Shown here: piece after piece, positions 24,058-47,059 of the stretch | How the letters are laid out: each line of letters begins with the position of its first letter | How positions within the stretch are numbered: position 1 is the stretch's first letter | Origin: Halichondria panicea | Lineage: Eukaryota > Porifera > Demospongiae > Suberitida > Halichondriidae | Assembly: GCF_963675165.1 (NCBI RefSeq) | Contig: NC_087382.1 | Coordinates: forward strand, 6,434,315 to 6,498,314 | Reading direction: 5' to 3' | DNA: 64,000 nucleotides | The notes under the pieces: generated by a model | Told to the model about the DNA's origin: nothing | Database searches by the model: none | The model's input: only the letters and a program-made list of their open reading frames with translations | Translations under genes and position numbers: made by a program

Positions 24058-24429
24058 ACGGTATGCTGCAACTCACTTGATGAAGACTTTCTTGACATTC
24101 TGACACTGCTCTTCAATTTCATGGCTCGCATCATGCCATGAAAACGCCTCTTACAGAGAGACACACTTCCTCGCACCATCCTAGATCTTCAGAAATAATT
24201 ATGCTATATAGCAGCATGTAAGAGACTTTTAGTAAAATCGGTATGGGTCGTGCTTGCACAAGCCATACGACGATACGTACCTTGTACACGTACACACTCA
24301 GCTACCAAAATTTGTCACCAACCATTCTGCTACCATTGTCCAGAGCCATTTATATTGGTACATACATGGTACACATGGTAGACAGCTGTGTAGCTGTATC
24401 CTTAACTCCTTTACGTTAGACCAGAGATC

Positions 24430-27400
24430 ATGTCTCCAAAAAGACGGAGTGAGACCATATGTGACTCAACCCTGTTGACCATGGCTGTGGTTGTTCCTGT
24501 AGCTGTTTCCCTGTTTCTGTATCGCCGGGAACCGAAGAAACTCTTCCAGATACTGTTTGGTGTGTTTGTATCCTTTATGGTTTTTGTCATGCTCAAACAC
24601 CTTTGGAAGATTGTGTATTCTCGTTGGAAGAGCAAAGCCAAAGAGGAGGATGTCAATCCAGGTTTGTCGCACTATTAATAAATGGCCTGCCCGCACCGTA
24701 TTAATCAGTACCACTGCAAGAGAATTTTTATTTTTCTCCTAAGTAAATTCTAGCTACATGTACGTATAATGTTTTAATATTGCTGACGCTTAGCGCTTAG
24801 GTAAATAAATTATAGCGCGGCCTTTAATCGAGGTTGTATATACAATTGATCTATGATAGCCTCATGGAAACAGCTACTAGTACTCTACGTTCTATTGCTA
24901 AGCACCAAACTAGAATTATTGCTTTTTCTCGTTCTATTTGTGTGCCTGGAAAATCATAATAAATTTTTGAGACTATAGTTAGAATAAAGATGGTAGTACA
25001 GCACTACTTACTATTAATGTTTAATAATTATGTATAATCACGTGAAACCAAGAGTACATGAATGTACTCTTGGTGAAACATAAAGCCCTAGTTGCTGTCG
25101 TTATTCAATTACAATAGAACAATTATAGTATGGCGTTTCACATAATTATAGTATATAATAATTACCCGAGGCGCGCGTGGGTGGTCACGGGTATAGTAAT
25201 CTGTTGGTTTGTTTGTTTGTTTGTTTGTCACGAGTATATCTACTCACCTGGATGCCATAGCGCTGCGTTTGCAGCATAGATAGCCTTCACACAACAATAT
25301 TTTGCTTTAAATAGTGGCAGATTTCGATGTTAAAGCTTCAAAAGCTAAGAAAAGCTTGAACTTGCACGTGGCAGCTAGCAAACTGCACGCGGCCTTTATT
25401 CGAGGCACCCTACGTATTTACAACTGAGTTGATCTCGTTACAAGAACAATGGAAAAGGGTCACTACAATAGAATTGTGACTGGTTTGTTGTCCCTGGCCC
25501 TGTTAGCTGACTCTGGGATCCATGCAGGAGTCATACTTCTCTGAGACTCCAGGCTTCTTTGTTGTGATCCTAGTCCACAGTGCATATTATCTATGTGCCA
25601 CTGAAACCCTGTTCTCAAATGTTTCAGCATGCCTCCAGTCTGGTTTAGTTTTATTGTTCCTGAGTTTCTGTGCTAGGACAGTTAAGTCATACATGATAAC
25701 ATCACTACATGCACTGTATATTATATCATTCTTCTCGTTTCTTTGTAATCATGTCACCAGCCGAGGGTTTGCACTTTAGTGCTCTAGTTATAGTAGCCGT
25801 TCCACGATTGAGACTACATGTATAATGGATTGATTTTACACAGTACGTGTAGCCTCGATTTCAGGCTGTGTTTTTTATATAATTGTATAAACCTAAGCGC
25901 CAGCAAAAAATAATGCCATAAATTACTTGGCCCTCAATTTGGAGTACAATCTCGAATTGGTGCTTCTATAATTTAGGGTAGCGCTGTAATTATTGAAATT
26001 TTATTCTTCATACCATACTTGTTCAAATTAATTATGTGCCATTTCGCCCATAAAAATTATAGCACCATTATTTATCAGTTTTGCGTACAGTGGTCTTGCA
26101 TGCAAACATACATGTAAGTACGATAATTATGTATTTTAGTAGAAAACATGTCAGTCCTAGGAAATAGCATTAGCAGGCTATAGGGAGTTACAAGTAACTC
26201 TGCTTTGCTGACGTTAGGAAGTAGGATAATGTCACAACGACGAAACCACAAATAGTTTGGACATGCTCCATTTGCAGTATTTTCGGACACCCCAGTATAT
26301 AATTATTATTGGCGCTCCTCACCTATTGTGCTCAGGTGTCGTCCATTCACCGTCTTATGACCAGGCGAGGAAAGAAGCAGTGAGCAAGGCTCAGGAGAAA
26401 CAAGACGAGAGGGTATGGACACAGTTTTGCATGCATTTAGAAACTGTACTGCATTCTCTAAGGACACAGCTACTTTGTCCACTATACTGTAATTATAACA
26501 CGTTGTCAAAGTTACAAGGGTGTAATAAAAGTCCTCCGTGTTATATTACACGGTCGCGTAGCCTTGAGGCATGATTTGGTAAGGGGTCATCGTGATACTG
26601 TAAAACACATAATTAAAAGCATGAGAGTCCTCGTGTAATTCACATGCAGTGTACTCAATTGACAGACTGGTCTATAATTTATATTCGCTGCACACTATTT
26701 TGTATGCAACCACATGCATGCAGGCTGATGATTATGAGCGTCAGATTGCAGGTCCAAGAAGAGAACAGAAACTTAGGGAATTGGACGACAAAATGAAATC
26801 AATTCGTGGACTAAAAGATGAGGGTACACCTCTCGGAGGATCGACCAGGTCCTCACGATTACTGCAGCAGTCACATGATAGTCAAGATGAGAGTGACGAG
26901 GAAGATGAGAGTGGGGGGTGGGTGACCATTAACCTCAGACTGCCTGATGGGTCTGCAAAGAGAAAGTTCAGAACAAGTCAGAAAGTCAAGGTGAGAATGT
27001 ACGTACAATACTTCTTGTTTTGTGAATCGATCTGTTAGGGTTCATTTTAATATGAAAGCACTGTGGGTGCTGATGCCTCGGTGGATGTATCAAAGCTGTG
27101 TATACATAACATAAAACTAACTATTGTATCATAATTATTGTTCTTACGGTAATTTTGCTGCATGCAGGCTATAAATCTGTAAACACAGGGAAACTCAGGA
27201 AATGATTTGATGCTAAAAAGGTTGCCAAAAGTATGGTTACTGTATCAGTAGAGCTTGTATATAGCTCTCTTCTCACTCTTGCAGCTACTAGTGCAGAGTT
27301 AACTGTGTGTACTAAGTAGAGTACAGTAGCAACACTCCATGGACAAAGCTTGTTTTGCTATATTATACGCACGCACTCCTGAAAAAGCTGTAATGGCATT

Positions 27401-28458
27401 CCAAAACTAGGCATACATAACTCAATAATGAAGCATTAATTTAACAGTCACAACATCAAGCTAGCAATCCGTGCCATACCAAATGGCCGGTATATCAAGG
27501 TACCCGTACTTTAGAGAGCGAAATAACGAGAGTCTACTGATGTACCTTGCTTGCGCATGCGCACCGAGGCATAATCATAATTCATACCTCTAAAATGCCT
27601 CACAATTAAAGCATAAGGATTGGAAATGGTAGCAGATCACGTCCTCAACGGTACATGCATAGACTTGATGCTTGTAGTTTGATCTCAATCCGTGTTTCGC
27701 TTTTTAATTGTGTGGCTGGTAGCGTTTAACTCAGTTATAAGAGACGACTATTCAGGCATGCAGGTATTGTTTACAGATAGTATTTACCAGTGCCTCTCGT
27801 GCTTGCATTAGGGCTGCATGCCCCAAAAATTTGCCTATTAGAATTTCTCAATTTTTCTTCCTATTATTCCCAGATATATTATTCTCATTGAAAAGACAAC
27901 ATGAACATAAACCTGAATTGCCGCCATATAAAACTAAACAACTGACATATGTTTACTGCACTTACATGATATTATTGACCTCTATGACCTTTTCAACCTC
28001 TAATTTTTTTAGCCTCACCTAATATTCTCAAAATTATGTAGAATAATTGGGACAGCCCTAGCTTGCATGCATGCATGGATATTGCCATTAGCTCAGCTAG
28101 TAGACTAGTGCAAGTTACTTTTGTGCATAAATAATGTACGTACAAGAGAAAAGGATTGGAAACAAGGCTACCTCGAGGTGCAGTCCGTGTTTTCCCCGCG
28201 GTTTAATCGAGGCTGTGTTAAAAGTATAAAATTACATGAAATCAAGATGCAGCTGCAAGAGGCATTGCCATTGGGGTGCATTATTGATTTTTTCTTGTAT
28301 AGTCCCTGTACAGCTGGCTGGCTGGTCTCGGCTACTCTCACGAGGACTACCAGCTCACCATCCTTCTGCCTCGGTGCCCCCTCACTGACAGAGGGAAAAC
28401 TTTGACCCAAGTCGGACTTGTCTCTGATACTACACTAGCTGTAGATGAACGAGACTAA
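24430..28458 (+). CDS. UBXN8: UBXN8-like ER membrane UBX-domain protein
   Basis: Four exons, 24430-24661, 26336-26412, 26724-26990 and 28303-28458, total 732 nt (243 aa; human UBXN8 is about 270). The N-terminus has hydrophobic stretches TMAVVVPVAVSLFLY and LFGVFVSFMVFVMLKHL, as expected for the membrane hairpin. A charged helix follows (ARKEAVSKAQEKQDER, then YERQIAGPRREQKLRELDDK), an acidic linker DESDEEDESGG, and a C-terminal UBX fold: WVTINLRLPDGSAKRKFRTS, then SLYSWLAGLGYSHEDYQL, ILLPRCPLTDRGKTL and TQVGLVSDTTLAVDERD. UBX domains bind p97/VCP; UBXN8 tethers p97 to the ER for degradation of misfolded proteins. Order, domain pair and size fit UBXN8; sequence is divergent. ATTAAA at 28484-28489 may be the poly(A) signal. 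Confidence 0.85.
27054..27574 (+). mobile_element. Family A MITE, copy 2
   Basis: Begins gaaagcactgtgggtgctga tgcctcggtgga and ends ttgcgcatgcgcaccgaggc. It lies in UBXN8 intron 3 in the same orientation as the others. The middle is rearranged relative to copy 1. Confidence 0.85.
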
Positions 28459-29505
28459 TTGTTTTTCTATTGCAAATTCTTCTATTAAACTTTTATTGTT
28501 ACAGTATCAGAATTATCGTTGTAATAATACTCATCAACTGCAACGTACACGTACCGCATAATTATAATGTACAATAGTTATAAACCTCGCAACATACGTA
28601 AAAAGGGTAGGGTATTGTAAACCGTTGCATTAATGGCTTTTGGCCTTTTTGGCTGATGAAGAAGATTGAAATAACAGTTTTCTATATCTACATGTATGTG
28701 CAATACATGCGTACATAAGTGTAAAGGTTTATGGCGGGGCTGTTTCTGCACGCTTATTTAAATTTTATGAGTATATACACAGCTGGGACTAGGCCCTGAT
28801 AAAAGTTTTTCATCATTCTTGAAAATGTGCATGCCTATTTATTCTCATAAAAAATCCAAAAATGTGATAGACAAAAGTGAGACGTAGACATAAACCAGCA
28901 CACTGACACAAAACATTATTATATCAGTGTTAACTGATCCATAATATTCACATTCAGCCGTTTATAATGTAATGTTCTTTACCAAAAATAAACATTGTAA
29001 GTTGCCTAATTATTCCGAGCATAATTTATCAGGGCTTGGTCTGAAGCTTATTACTGTATCTGTCCCTCTGGAAGTACATGCACATGTATGAACAAACAAA
29101 ACTCTTCATATTCAGCGTACGTCCAGACTTGTAATTAATTGCACCAGCGCATACTAGTCAACATTAATTTTTATTCTTGTGACTGAGGTTTCAATTCTTT
29201 ACTACATAAACATTGTAACTAGAGGCTGTCCGTGCATAATCACCTGAGGTTCAGAGGAAGAGTTGAGGAATATAACCTTTGACGCTACAACGTAATTATC
29301 ATTATGACCATAATTTTGTCAACATCAATTGAGCACATCCAACCACTAACTAGGACTGGTACCATAATTGCAAAAAAATAATATGTATACCTACAGTAGC
29401 TCTACGTATAGTTTCTCATGTTCTGCATGGTAACCAACCAATATCCATTCACATCCGACTAAAATGTCATAATGACAGAAGTGTCCCTTATAAGCGCGTT
29501 GCCAC
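28459..29505. other. Tail-to-tail spacer between UBXN8 and UPF1
   Basis: No coding segment. A probable MITE spans about 28789-29042: aggccctgataaa at the left is matched by tttatcagggcttg at the right. A left-end relative is at about 53661. A minus-strand AATAAA (plus TTTATT, 29170-29175) is a candidate poly(A) signal for UPF1. Confidence 0.55.
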
Positions 29506-40677
<11,172 letters not shown>

Positions 40678-40854
40678 ACTGAGAGTTTAAGGCAATGAGG
40701 AATTGGTGATTGCCATCATGAACAAGAAATTATGATGTAAAATTAATGTACAACATTATTTTGTGCGATAGAGCATACACGTAAATAATCTTAGGTTTTT
40801 AACTAGCAAAATATTTTTATTAACTGACTAGTAATACGGTATACAATGTACAAT

Positions 40855-41442
40855 GAAAGCACCATGGGTGCTGATGCATCGGTGGAAGCATTTGTACAAT
40901 TGCATGCAACATTACTGTAACAGCACAGACTATAATATAATGAAAACACTGCGGGTGCTGATGCCGAGGTGGAGATGCCAAAGCTAATAGCTTATTATAA
41001 TTATCATGATGAACATTTTTGCTGCATTCAAACTCAAAGAGTGGGTAATGATCGATCATGAAAACGATCGATGCCAAAGTTCAAAGCTGCATCAGTAGAG
41101 CCTTGCAGCTCTCTTCTCACTCTTGCAGCTACCAATTAATAGCTAGCGTTCTAGTGCAGAGCTAACTACTAAGTAGAGTAGCACACTCGGTGAACAAGTT
41201 TTGCTACGCACTCTTCTAAAAAGGCTGCAATGGTATTCCAAGTAAGCAAAACTAGGCATAACTCGAGAACAAAGCATTATTTTGCAAGTCCACGAATTGA
41301 AATCCAAGAAAACATGACTAGAAGCTATATAAACTCTTACTTGCACTTCATTGATCATTGAGCAGCTGTAGCAGTCTACACAGAGACAGACACACTACCA
41401 TATACCTCACTTGCGCATGCGCATGCGCACCGAGGCATAATT
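40855..41442 (+). mobile_element. Family A MITE, copy 5 (nested left ends)
   Basis: Two left ends lie close together: gaaagcaccatgggtgctga at 40855 and gaaaacactgcgggtgctga at 40941. They share one body and one right end (gcgcaccgaggcataatta near 41442). This suggests one element inserted at the end of another, or a partial duplication. Confidence 0.85.
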
Positions 41443-41470
41443 ACTATAATCTAGGAATCTGGCAGCAAAT

Positions 41471-41611
41471 GTAACTCAAGAACAAAGCATTATTTTGACA
41501 AGAAAATGTTACTAGAAGCTCTTACTTGCACTACATTTGATCAGTAGGCTACACACGCCACACACACACTACCATATACCTTGCTTGCGCATGCGCACCG
41601 AGGCATAATTA
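41471..41611 (+). mobile_element. Family A MITE, right-end fragment
   Basis: Starts in the aactcaagaacaaagcatta segment and runs to gcgcatgcgcaccgaggcat aatta. It lies in tandem after copy 5 with an internal deletion. Confidence 0.8.
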
Positions 41612-41889
41612 GTAATTACAAATGTGAATTAAGTGCTACCATAATTAAAGCGCAGGTTTGGAATGAACACAATTTTCGAGGTCCTAAAGTAAGTGCCAAC
41701 CGCATTGCTGCAATTATTTTTTCTGGTGATTATAGAAAAAAAGGCATGTCTGTGATGCCAAGGCAATTAATACGACACCAACATCATTGGTCAACAGCCG
41801 TAGGATATATAGCAGCATAACCTACAGTCCTTAGGGCATGTACGTATTGCAATGTGTCATACAAGATACAAGCTCTTTTATTTGTCCAG

Positions 41890-42069
41890 AAAGTAAGCAA
41901 ACAGAATGAAGCCATTCTCGACAGTAACAAGCGGTACTACAACTACAAAGCACAGCTCTCCAACAATAATTATGAGTATGCCTTGAGAGGGGTAAATAGG
42001 CGTGGTCAGCATACTTTCTTGACGAGGAACTTGCAAAGGACGTTGAATGAACAGCGCTTGGATCAATGA
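41890..42069 (+). CDS. Possible terminal exon of an unknown gene
   Basis: After a good acceptor (tttatttgtccag) an open frame of 59 codons reads KVSKQNEAILDSNKRYYNYK, then QLSNNNYEYALRGVNRRGQH, FLTRNLQRTLNEQRLDQ and stop. Composition is protein-like, without repeats. An upstream mini-exon could be 41654-41688 (VWNEHNFRGPK, gtaagt donor). I find no start exon and no recognised homologue; it may be a gene fragment or pseudogene. Confidence 0.3.
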   Translation, partial: KVSKQNEAILDSNKRYYNYKAQLSNNNYEYALRGVNRRGQHTFLTRNLQRTLNEQRLDQ

Positions 42070-42644
42070 AGCTCCAGTGTATATATTATATCTGAAGGAG
42101 ACAATGTGTTGCCGAACTAGTTCTTTAACAAGTGCAAATCCACCGTGGATTGACTGTTGCTATGGGGGGAGGTCTTCAGATATACCACACCTACGAGGAG
42201 CATATGCACTCCATATTTGAGCTACTCTATTTCTCAGTAGGCCTATGACAGGGACAAAACAAACTTAAAACTACAATGATCATTACCAGATGTAGCTTCT
42301 CCTTGTAGGTACGGCCGTATGATACGGTGTGGTATGTCCTATATACTTATAATTATGGTGCTATACTATAAAATATCCCTGGCACTTTCAACCGCACGCT
42401 TTCATGACATATCGAAGTATGAAAGATTTATCTAGTATAGACTAGTCTAAATAGTACTAGATCTACTATAACAATAAGGTAGCCCTACCTAACCAATCAT
42501 ATGAACCTGTCCTTAGCTCACCTTAGCTGTAAAAGTTGTTTCTAGTCTCCTACAATGTCACAAAAGTAAGTACCCAGAGCGGTGTTGAATGAAACTGCTG
42601 AGTTAGCAACCATCACGTGTACAGCTCAGAGGATACGACACAGT

Positions 42645-43035
42645 CACATGACCAGCAAAAGGGATGGCCTGTGGGCTCTACGTTGTACATGAACATTCCA
42701 AGACTGAACCTTTGATCATTTATAATTATAGTCTATGGTTCTCTGGTTTTACATAGGATTGGGCAGTGGGTTTACCTGTGTTTAGCACATAATTATTTTG
42801 ACTCATGAGTCATGTTCAAATTGCTCTATGCAGGGAAAGGCCGGTTGATGTCTCCAGCAAAAGGGATGGTTGTACATGAATAATTTATCATTCCAAGACT
42901 GCACCTTGGATCATTAGGTTTTACCAAAGATTATAGTCTATGGTTTTACATAGGATTGGGCAGTGGGTTTGCCTGTGTTTAGCACATAATTATTTTGACT
43001 CATGAGTCATGTTCATGCAGGGAAAGGCCGGTTGA
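42645..43035. repeat. ~210-bp tandem duplication
   Basis: Two copies share agcaaaagggatgg, tacataggattgggcagtgg, gtttagcacataattatttt, gactcatgagtcatgttc and gcagggaaaggccggttgat. Small indels separate them. Confidence 0.85.
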
Positions 43036-43116
43036 TGTCTCATGTAAGATAAGAGTTTATACAGAGCGGTCCCACCATAAAATATACATGCAGTGATTTA
43101 CATTGACAGTTTAATT

Positions 43117-43432
43117 GCCAGTGATACCAGTGTTCATAGCCAGTAATGCCAGTGTTTGCAGTGATGCCAGTGTTTGCAGTGATGCCAGTCGGTTTCCAGT
43201 GATGCCAGTGTTCGCAGTGATGCCATGCAGTGTTCGCAGTGATACCAGTGTTTCCAGTGATTACAGTGATACCAGTGTTGCCTGTGATGCCAGTGTTTCC
43301 AGTGATGCCAGTGTTTCCAGTGATGATGCCAGTGTTTCCAGTGAAGCCAGTGTTTCCAGTGATTAGAGTGTTCACAGTGATACCATTGATGCCATATTGA
43401 TGCCAGTGTTCACAGTGATGCCAGTGTTTCCA
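43117..43432. repeat. 18-bp minisatellite (gtgatgccagtgtttcca)
   Basis: About 17 units of a 12-18 bp motif, gtgatgccagtgtttcca and shorter variants. It reads open on both strands (a periodic ITGNTG pattern on the minus strand), which is a by-product of repeat length divisible by three rather than a gene. A pogo-like MITE right end (ggataatcgaggttcgacgg) follows at about 43434-43473. Confidence 0.9.
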
Positions 43433-44402
43433 GCCTGCCTCTGGAACGGTGTCTGGATAATCGAGGTTCGACGGTATAGCCTCAAAGTGCCAATTTAATA
43501 ATTTAACCATGCACCCATGAATCAGTCCGACATGCATGCCCGAATTCCTACAAGTTCAGTGCATTGATGTTATTGCGGTCGCAGGAGCATATGAGCTTCT
43601 ACTGACTCACTATCATCTAACCATTATTTCTTTGTTTGTAACGTGCTAAGTGCTCTGTACATGTGCGGCTGATTACGCGTCTGGCAGTATATGGCATAAT
43701 TTGTACATAGCAGGACGATACAGAATCCGCATAGTATTAAATACTCTCCATCTCCTCATGTGCTCCGGATCCTGGGTCTTCTTCTTCTTTGTAGCCTCCT
43801 TGTTATGAGAGTAGCCCAATTGGGCGAAGAAAGAAATAATTTTTGTGTAACGATGTTAGTAAGGGGGTGGAGCATCTTGCAGAAGTGCATTTCTGCGCGG
43901 TGAGAGAGTTACAATTTAATAAGAAGTGCGGTGGTGATTCATCTTCATTTTTGCATTATGCATGTTGCATTGCCAGAGGAAATATTCGGGTTAGTACGGT
44001 ATCTGAATTGGGATGCATCTAGCTCAAGGCCGTCACAACCCACTAGAAGCCTGACTCTGAAGTTTGAGGGGGAGCGGTTCATCAGACAGCAAGACCACAG
44101 CAGCGAGGTAGGTGGGGGGAGGGATGAGATTGGGAGATTTGAGCATGAGTCTGTTATATTGATGTATTGGGTTACGAGCATACTTGAAGGACTCTTTCAT
44201 TTTCCCGTTAGAGATCATGGACGAAAGTGACGGATAGCAATTAACGAGTTGTGACAAGTGTGGACCAAGTTTTTTGTAGGCCAGAGGGGGAGTCATTGAG
44301 TAGCCTTTCCAACATAACCCTCTTTGGGAGATCTTCAGATGTCATGCAGGCCATCGAGTTTATGAAGCAGAGCTGTCTACCGCAAAGAGATCCCCAATGA
44401 GC

Positions 44403-46970
44403 CTATAAGACTAGTGAGGGCGAGCGAGGGGCATCTGGTTGGGAGACCCTGAATTGTGCGTTTCTATGAGTTCTCTCCAACATGTTGAGGTCACTTTTGG
44501 TCAGGGACCAAAGCTCTGACCCATAGAGCATAATTGGAAGGCAGAGTGTGGAGTACAGCTTGTGGGATGTGATGGGATGGAGACAGCCGAACCTTGCACC
44601 CACCGAGTTAAGGGCGAAGAAAGCACTTCTACCAGCAGAACAGCGTCCAGAGATTCTGAGTGAGCCAGAGGTGGACACTAACCGTGTGATGCCCAGGTGT
44701 CTATCTATCAACCTCTTGGACAGTTTCTGAGCAAACAGAGAAGGAACGTAATTGTCGACCAGTGGAACGGGATCTAGATGTTTCTCCAAATACCATGACT
44801 GCAGACTTCGAGGAGTTGATTTCGTAGCGTCAAGCACCCGCATAATTATTGTGAGAAGATATCTAGAAGCTTCTGCAGGCTTTCTGAAGAGCCAGCAATG
44901 AGAGCGAGGTTGTCAGCGTACATTGGGGAGGGACAGTGGACGGAACCAGCCATAATTATAGCGCCAAGACCGCATTAATGTAGTTGGGCAAGCAGATCAT
45001 CTACAAACACCGAGTAGAGAAGCGGGGAGAGGATCGCACCTTGGCGTACTCCTTGGGAGACTGGGAAGGTTCTTGAGCGAGAACCATTGAGAAGAAAGCA
45101 GCGAGAGTACCAGTGAACCAGGATGTGCCAGATTCTGGGGTGGATATATATACCCTTTTGGTGAAGTTTGACAAATAGGCCTTCGTGCCATACCGTGTCG
45201 AAGGCCTTTTTAACGTACAGAAAGGCCCACGAAAGCCTTTTTTCCGCTATCTCGGAGAGACTGGACTGCTTCTTGGAATGTAAGGCTGTATGGATTGTGC
45301 TGTAGCCTGGACGGAAGCCTCCTTGGAGAGGGCTGAGAGAAATGCCATGGGACAGTATCTTCTCCAGAATTAGTTTCTCAAATAGTTTTCCAACATTGGA
45401 CAGGAGTGAAATACCTCTGTAATTCGAGGGGTTCTTAAGGTCTTTATCTGCACCTTTTGGGATAGCGTAAGCAGCTCAGAGATGTGACAGGAATTAAGCA
45501 AGCATGGCGTTAAAGATCCTCCTCAACTGGAGCTGCACTGTTGGGCCAAAGAAGGATAAGTGTTCCGTCTCAATGCCATCAGGACCTGGGGCTTTCTCAC
45601 GTTTGAGAGAATTGATAGCATTAGCAATGTCGGATTGGGTGAGAATGACATCTCCACCCTGGGTGGATTCTAGAAGGTCTGTTATTCACACTTTGCAGGT
45701 TGTCAGATCAGAGTCAAATAGTGTGCTATGACTGGGGGTGCTAAGTGATTTGAAGTAGTTAGCCCAGCCCTCTAAGAGGGTGTCACCTATGGGAGATTGT
45801 TAAATACAATGGTGCTAGTGGGAGCTGACTTGGAGGGGGCGTAAAAACGTTTGATTTTTCTGAAATGGCACTTCTTGACTGCTTTGAGGGGATTTGACTG
45901 GGCCAGCGGTTTACCGGCAAAGGTGAAACGCTGATTTCGACTCTGAATGGGCAGATTTAAGGACGATAGACCATCCTGGGATAATATGTTTTTTGTATTT
46001 CTTCAAGGGAAGTCCCTTTAGCGCTGTCTTGTACATTAGGCATACCAGACTACGGATAGAGGTATCAATTTGAGAGGTGCATCCACGTGTAGGCGGGAGT
46101 GATCAAGTACTGACAGATATCTCTAGAGGAGCCGTATATCTCTCTTCTATTTCAGAACTAGATAATTTTGACCAATTTACCCGGGCAGCAGAGTTGTGGC
46201 TGGCCATGAGAGGAGGTGCTACATGTATCAAGGGTGACTTGGATGTTAGCCGAGATTGGGAGATGGTTAGAGGTGTTCATGGGACATTCATCTAGAACTT
46301 TTGCAGAGGTGAAAACATCTAGGAAGCGGAAGTGACAGAGAATATGGTCAATGGTCGATTGGCTGTTGTGAGCCTCACTGACATATGTGTGGTAATGAGA
46401 TGAGGAACGAAGGTACAGGTGTACAGAGGTGTAATTCCACCTTGTAAGGTACTGACAAAGAATCCTGCCCAGTTCGTTTGGTTCTCCAAAAATGCCAGGG
46501 TCTGCGTTGATGTCACCCAGTATGATAACTTCGCTTTCAAAGCCTAGCAAGTTAATCAAAGTCAATGTAGTCAAGGCACTCTCTAAATTGTCGGTGCAGC
46601 CCGATCTTGAGGGGAGATAGACTCCTAGAAAGCAGACTGGGGAGGGAAGGGTTCTTAATTGCAACCCGACAACACGGTGAGAGAGTGATGTGTCTAGTTT
46701 CCGTTCTGAAGTGATTTCCTGAAGAAAACGGCCACACCACGTACCGCCCTGGCCTCTTAAGAAGCTAGATCGGCACAAGACTGGGTCCTCTGTGAGTGGG
46801 GGTGGACGAAGAGAAGCACAAGAAGTTGTCTGATAAGGAGGAGAGATGAAGCCAGTGTTCAGAAATTGCGAATAGATCGTGTGACATAAGTAGTGTACGC
46901 AGATAATCTATAATTATTTGATTTTCGTCTCTAATATTTAGGCAGCCGAAATTTAGAATTGAGGTAACTT
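44403..46970 (-). pseudogene. LINE ORF2 remnant: endonuclease and reverse transcriptase
   Basis: Endonuclease: ILNFGCLNIR and FAISEHWL (catalytic Glu region) near 46800-46960, then after a frameshift LGDINADPG, SQSTIDHIL and SNHLPI, where the usual SDH is SNH. Reverse transcriptase: GFRPGYSTIHTAL, FLYVKKAFDTVWHEGL, RTFPVSQGVRQGAILSP and LYSVFVDDLL. In motif A the usual FLDVKKAFD aspartate is tyrosine, so a catalytic residue is lost. The frame shifts at least three times. No repaired protein is given. Confidence 0.85.
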
Positions 46971-47059
46971 GATTACTTGGAGTGGAGTGCGTATTGTGGG
47001 GTTGGTTTAGTCTACCCCCTCCAGCTCCGCGTTGAGGGGAGCAGGGGAGACGGATGGAT

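Noticed and set aside
23909-24103. 64-codon + strand frame starting MATIEAREWLHLEHD
   Set aside because: Overlaps the right end of a MITE and a hairpin repeat; the frame is explained by the element.
24066-24182. Alternative CHCHD1 first exon on the minus strand (MVRGSVSLCKRRFHG)
   Set aside because: It would join in phase and is basic, but it is 1.4 kb upstream, close to a MITE, and the nearer exon at 23084-23039 also fits. Left as an alternative, not annotated.
25522-25779. 85-codon hydrophobic frame (MQESYFSETPGFFVV)
   Set aside because: Cys/Leu/Ser-rich, no splice context, in UBXN8 intron 1. It could be read as a membrane protein, but AT-rich sequence yields such frames often.
43117-43432. 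Regular short repeats that might suggest a CRISPR-like array
   Set aside because: Units are contiguous with no unique spacers; eukaryotic minisatellite.
43040-43537. 165-codon minus frame with (ITGNTG)n
   Set aside because: Purely the minisatellite read as protein; unit length is divisible by three.
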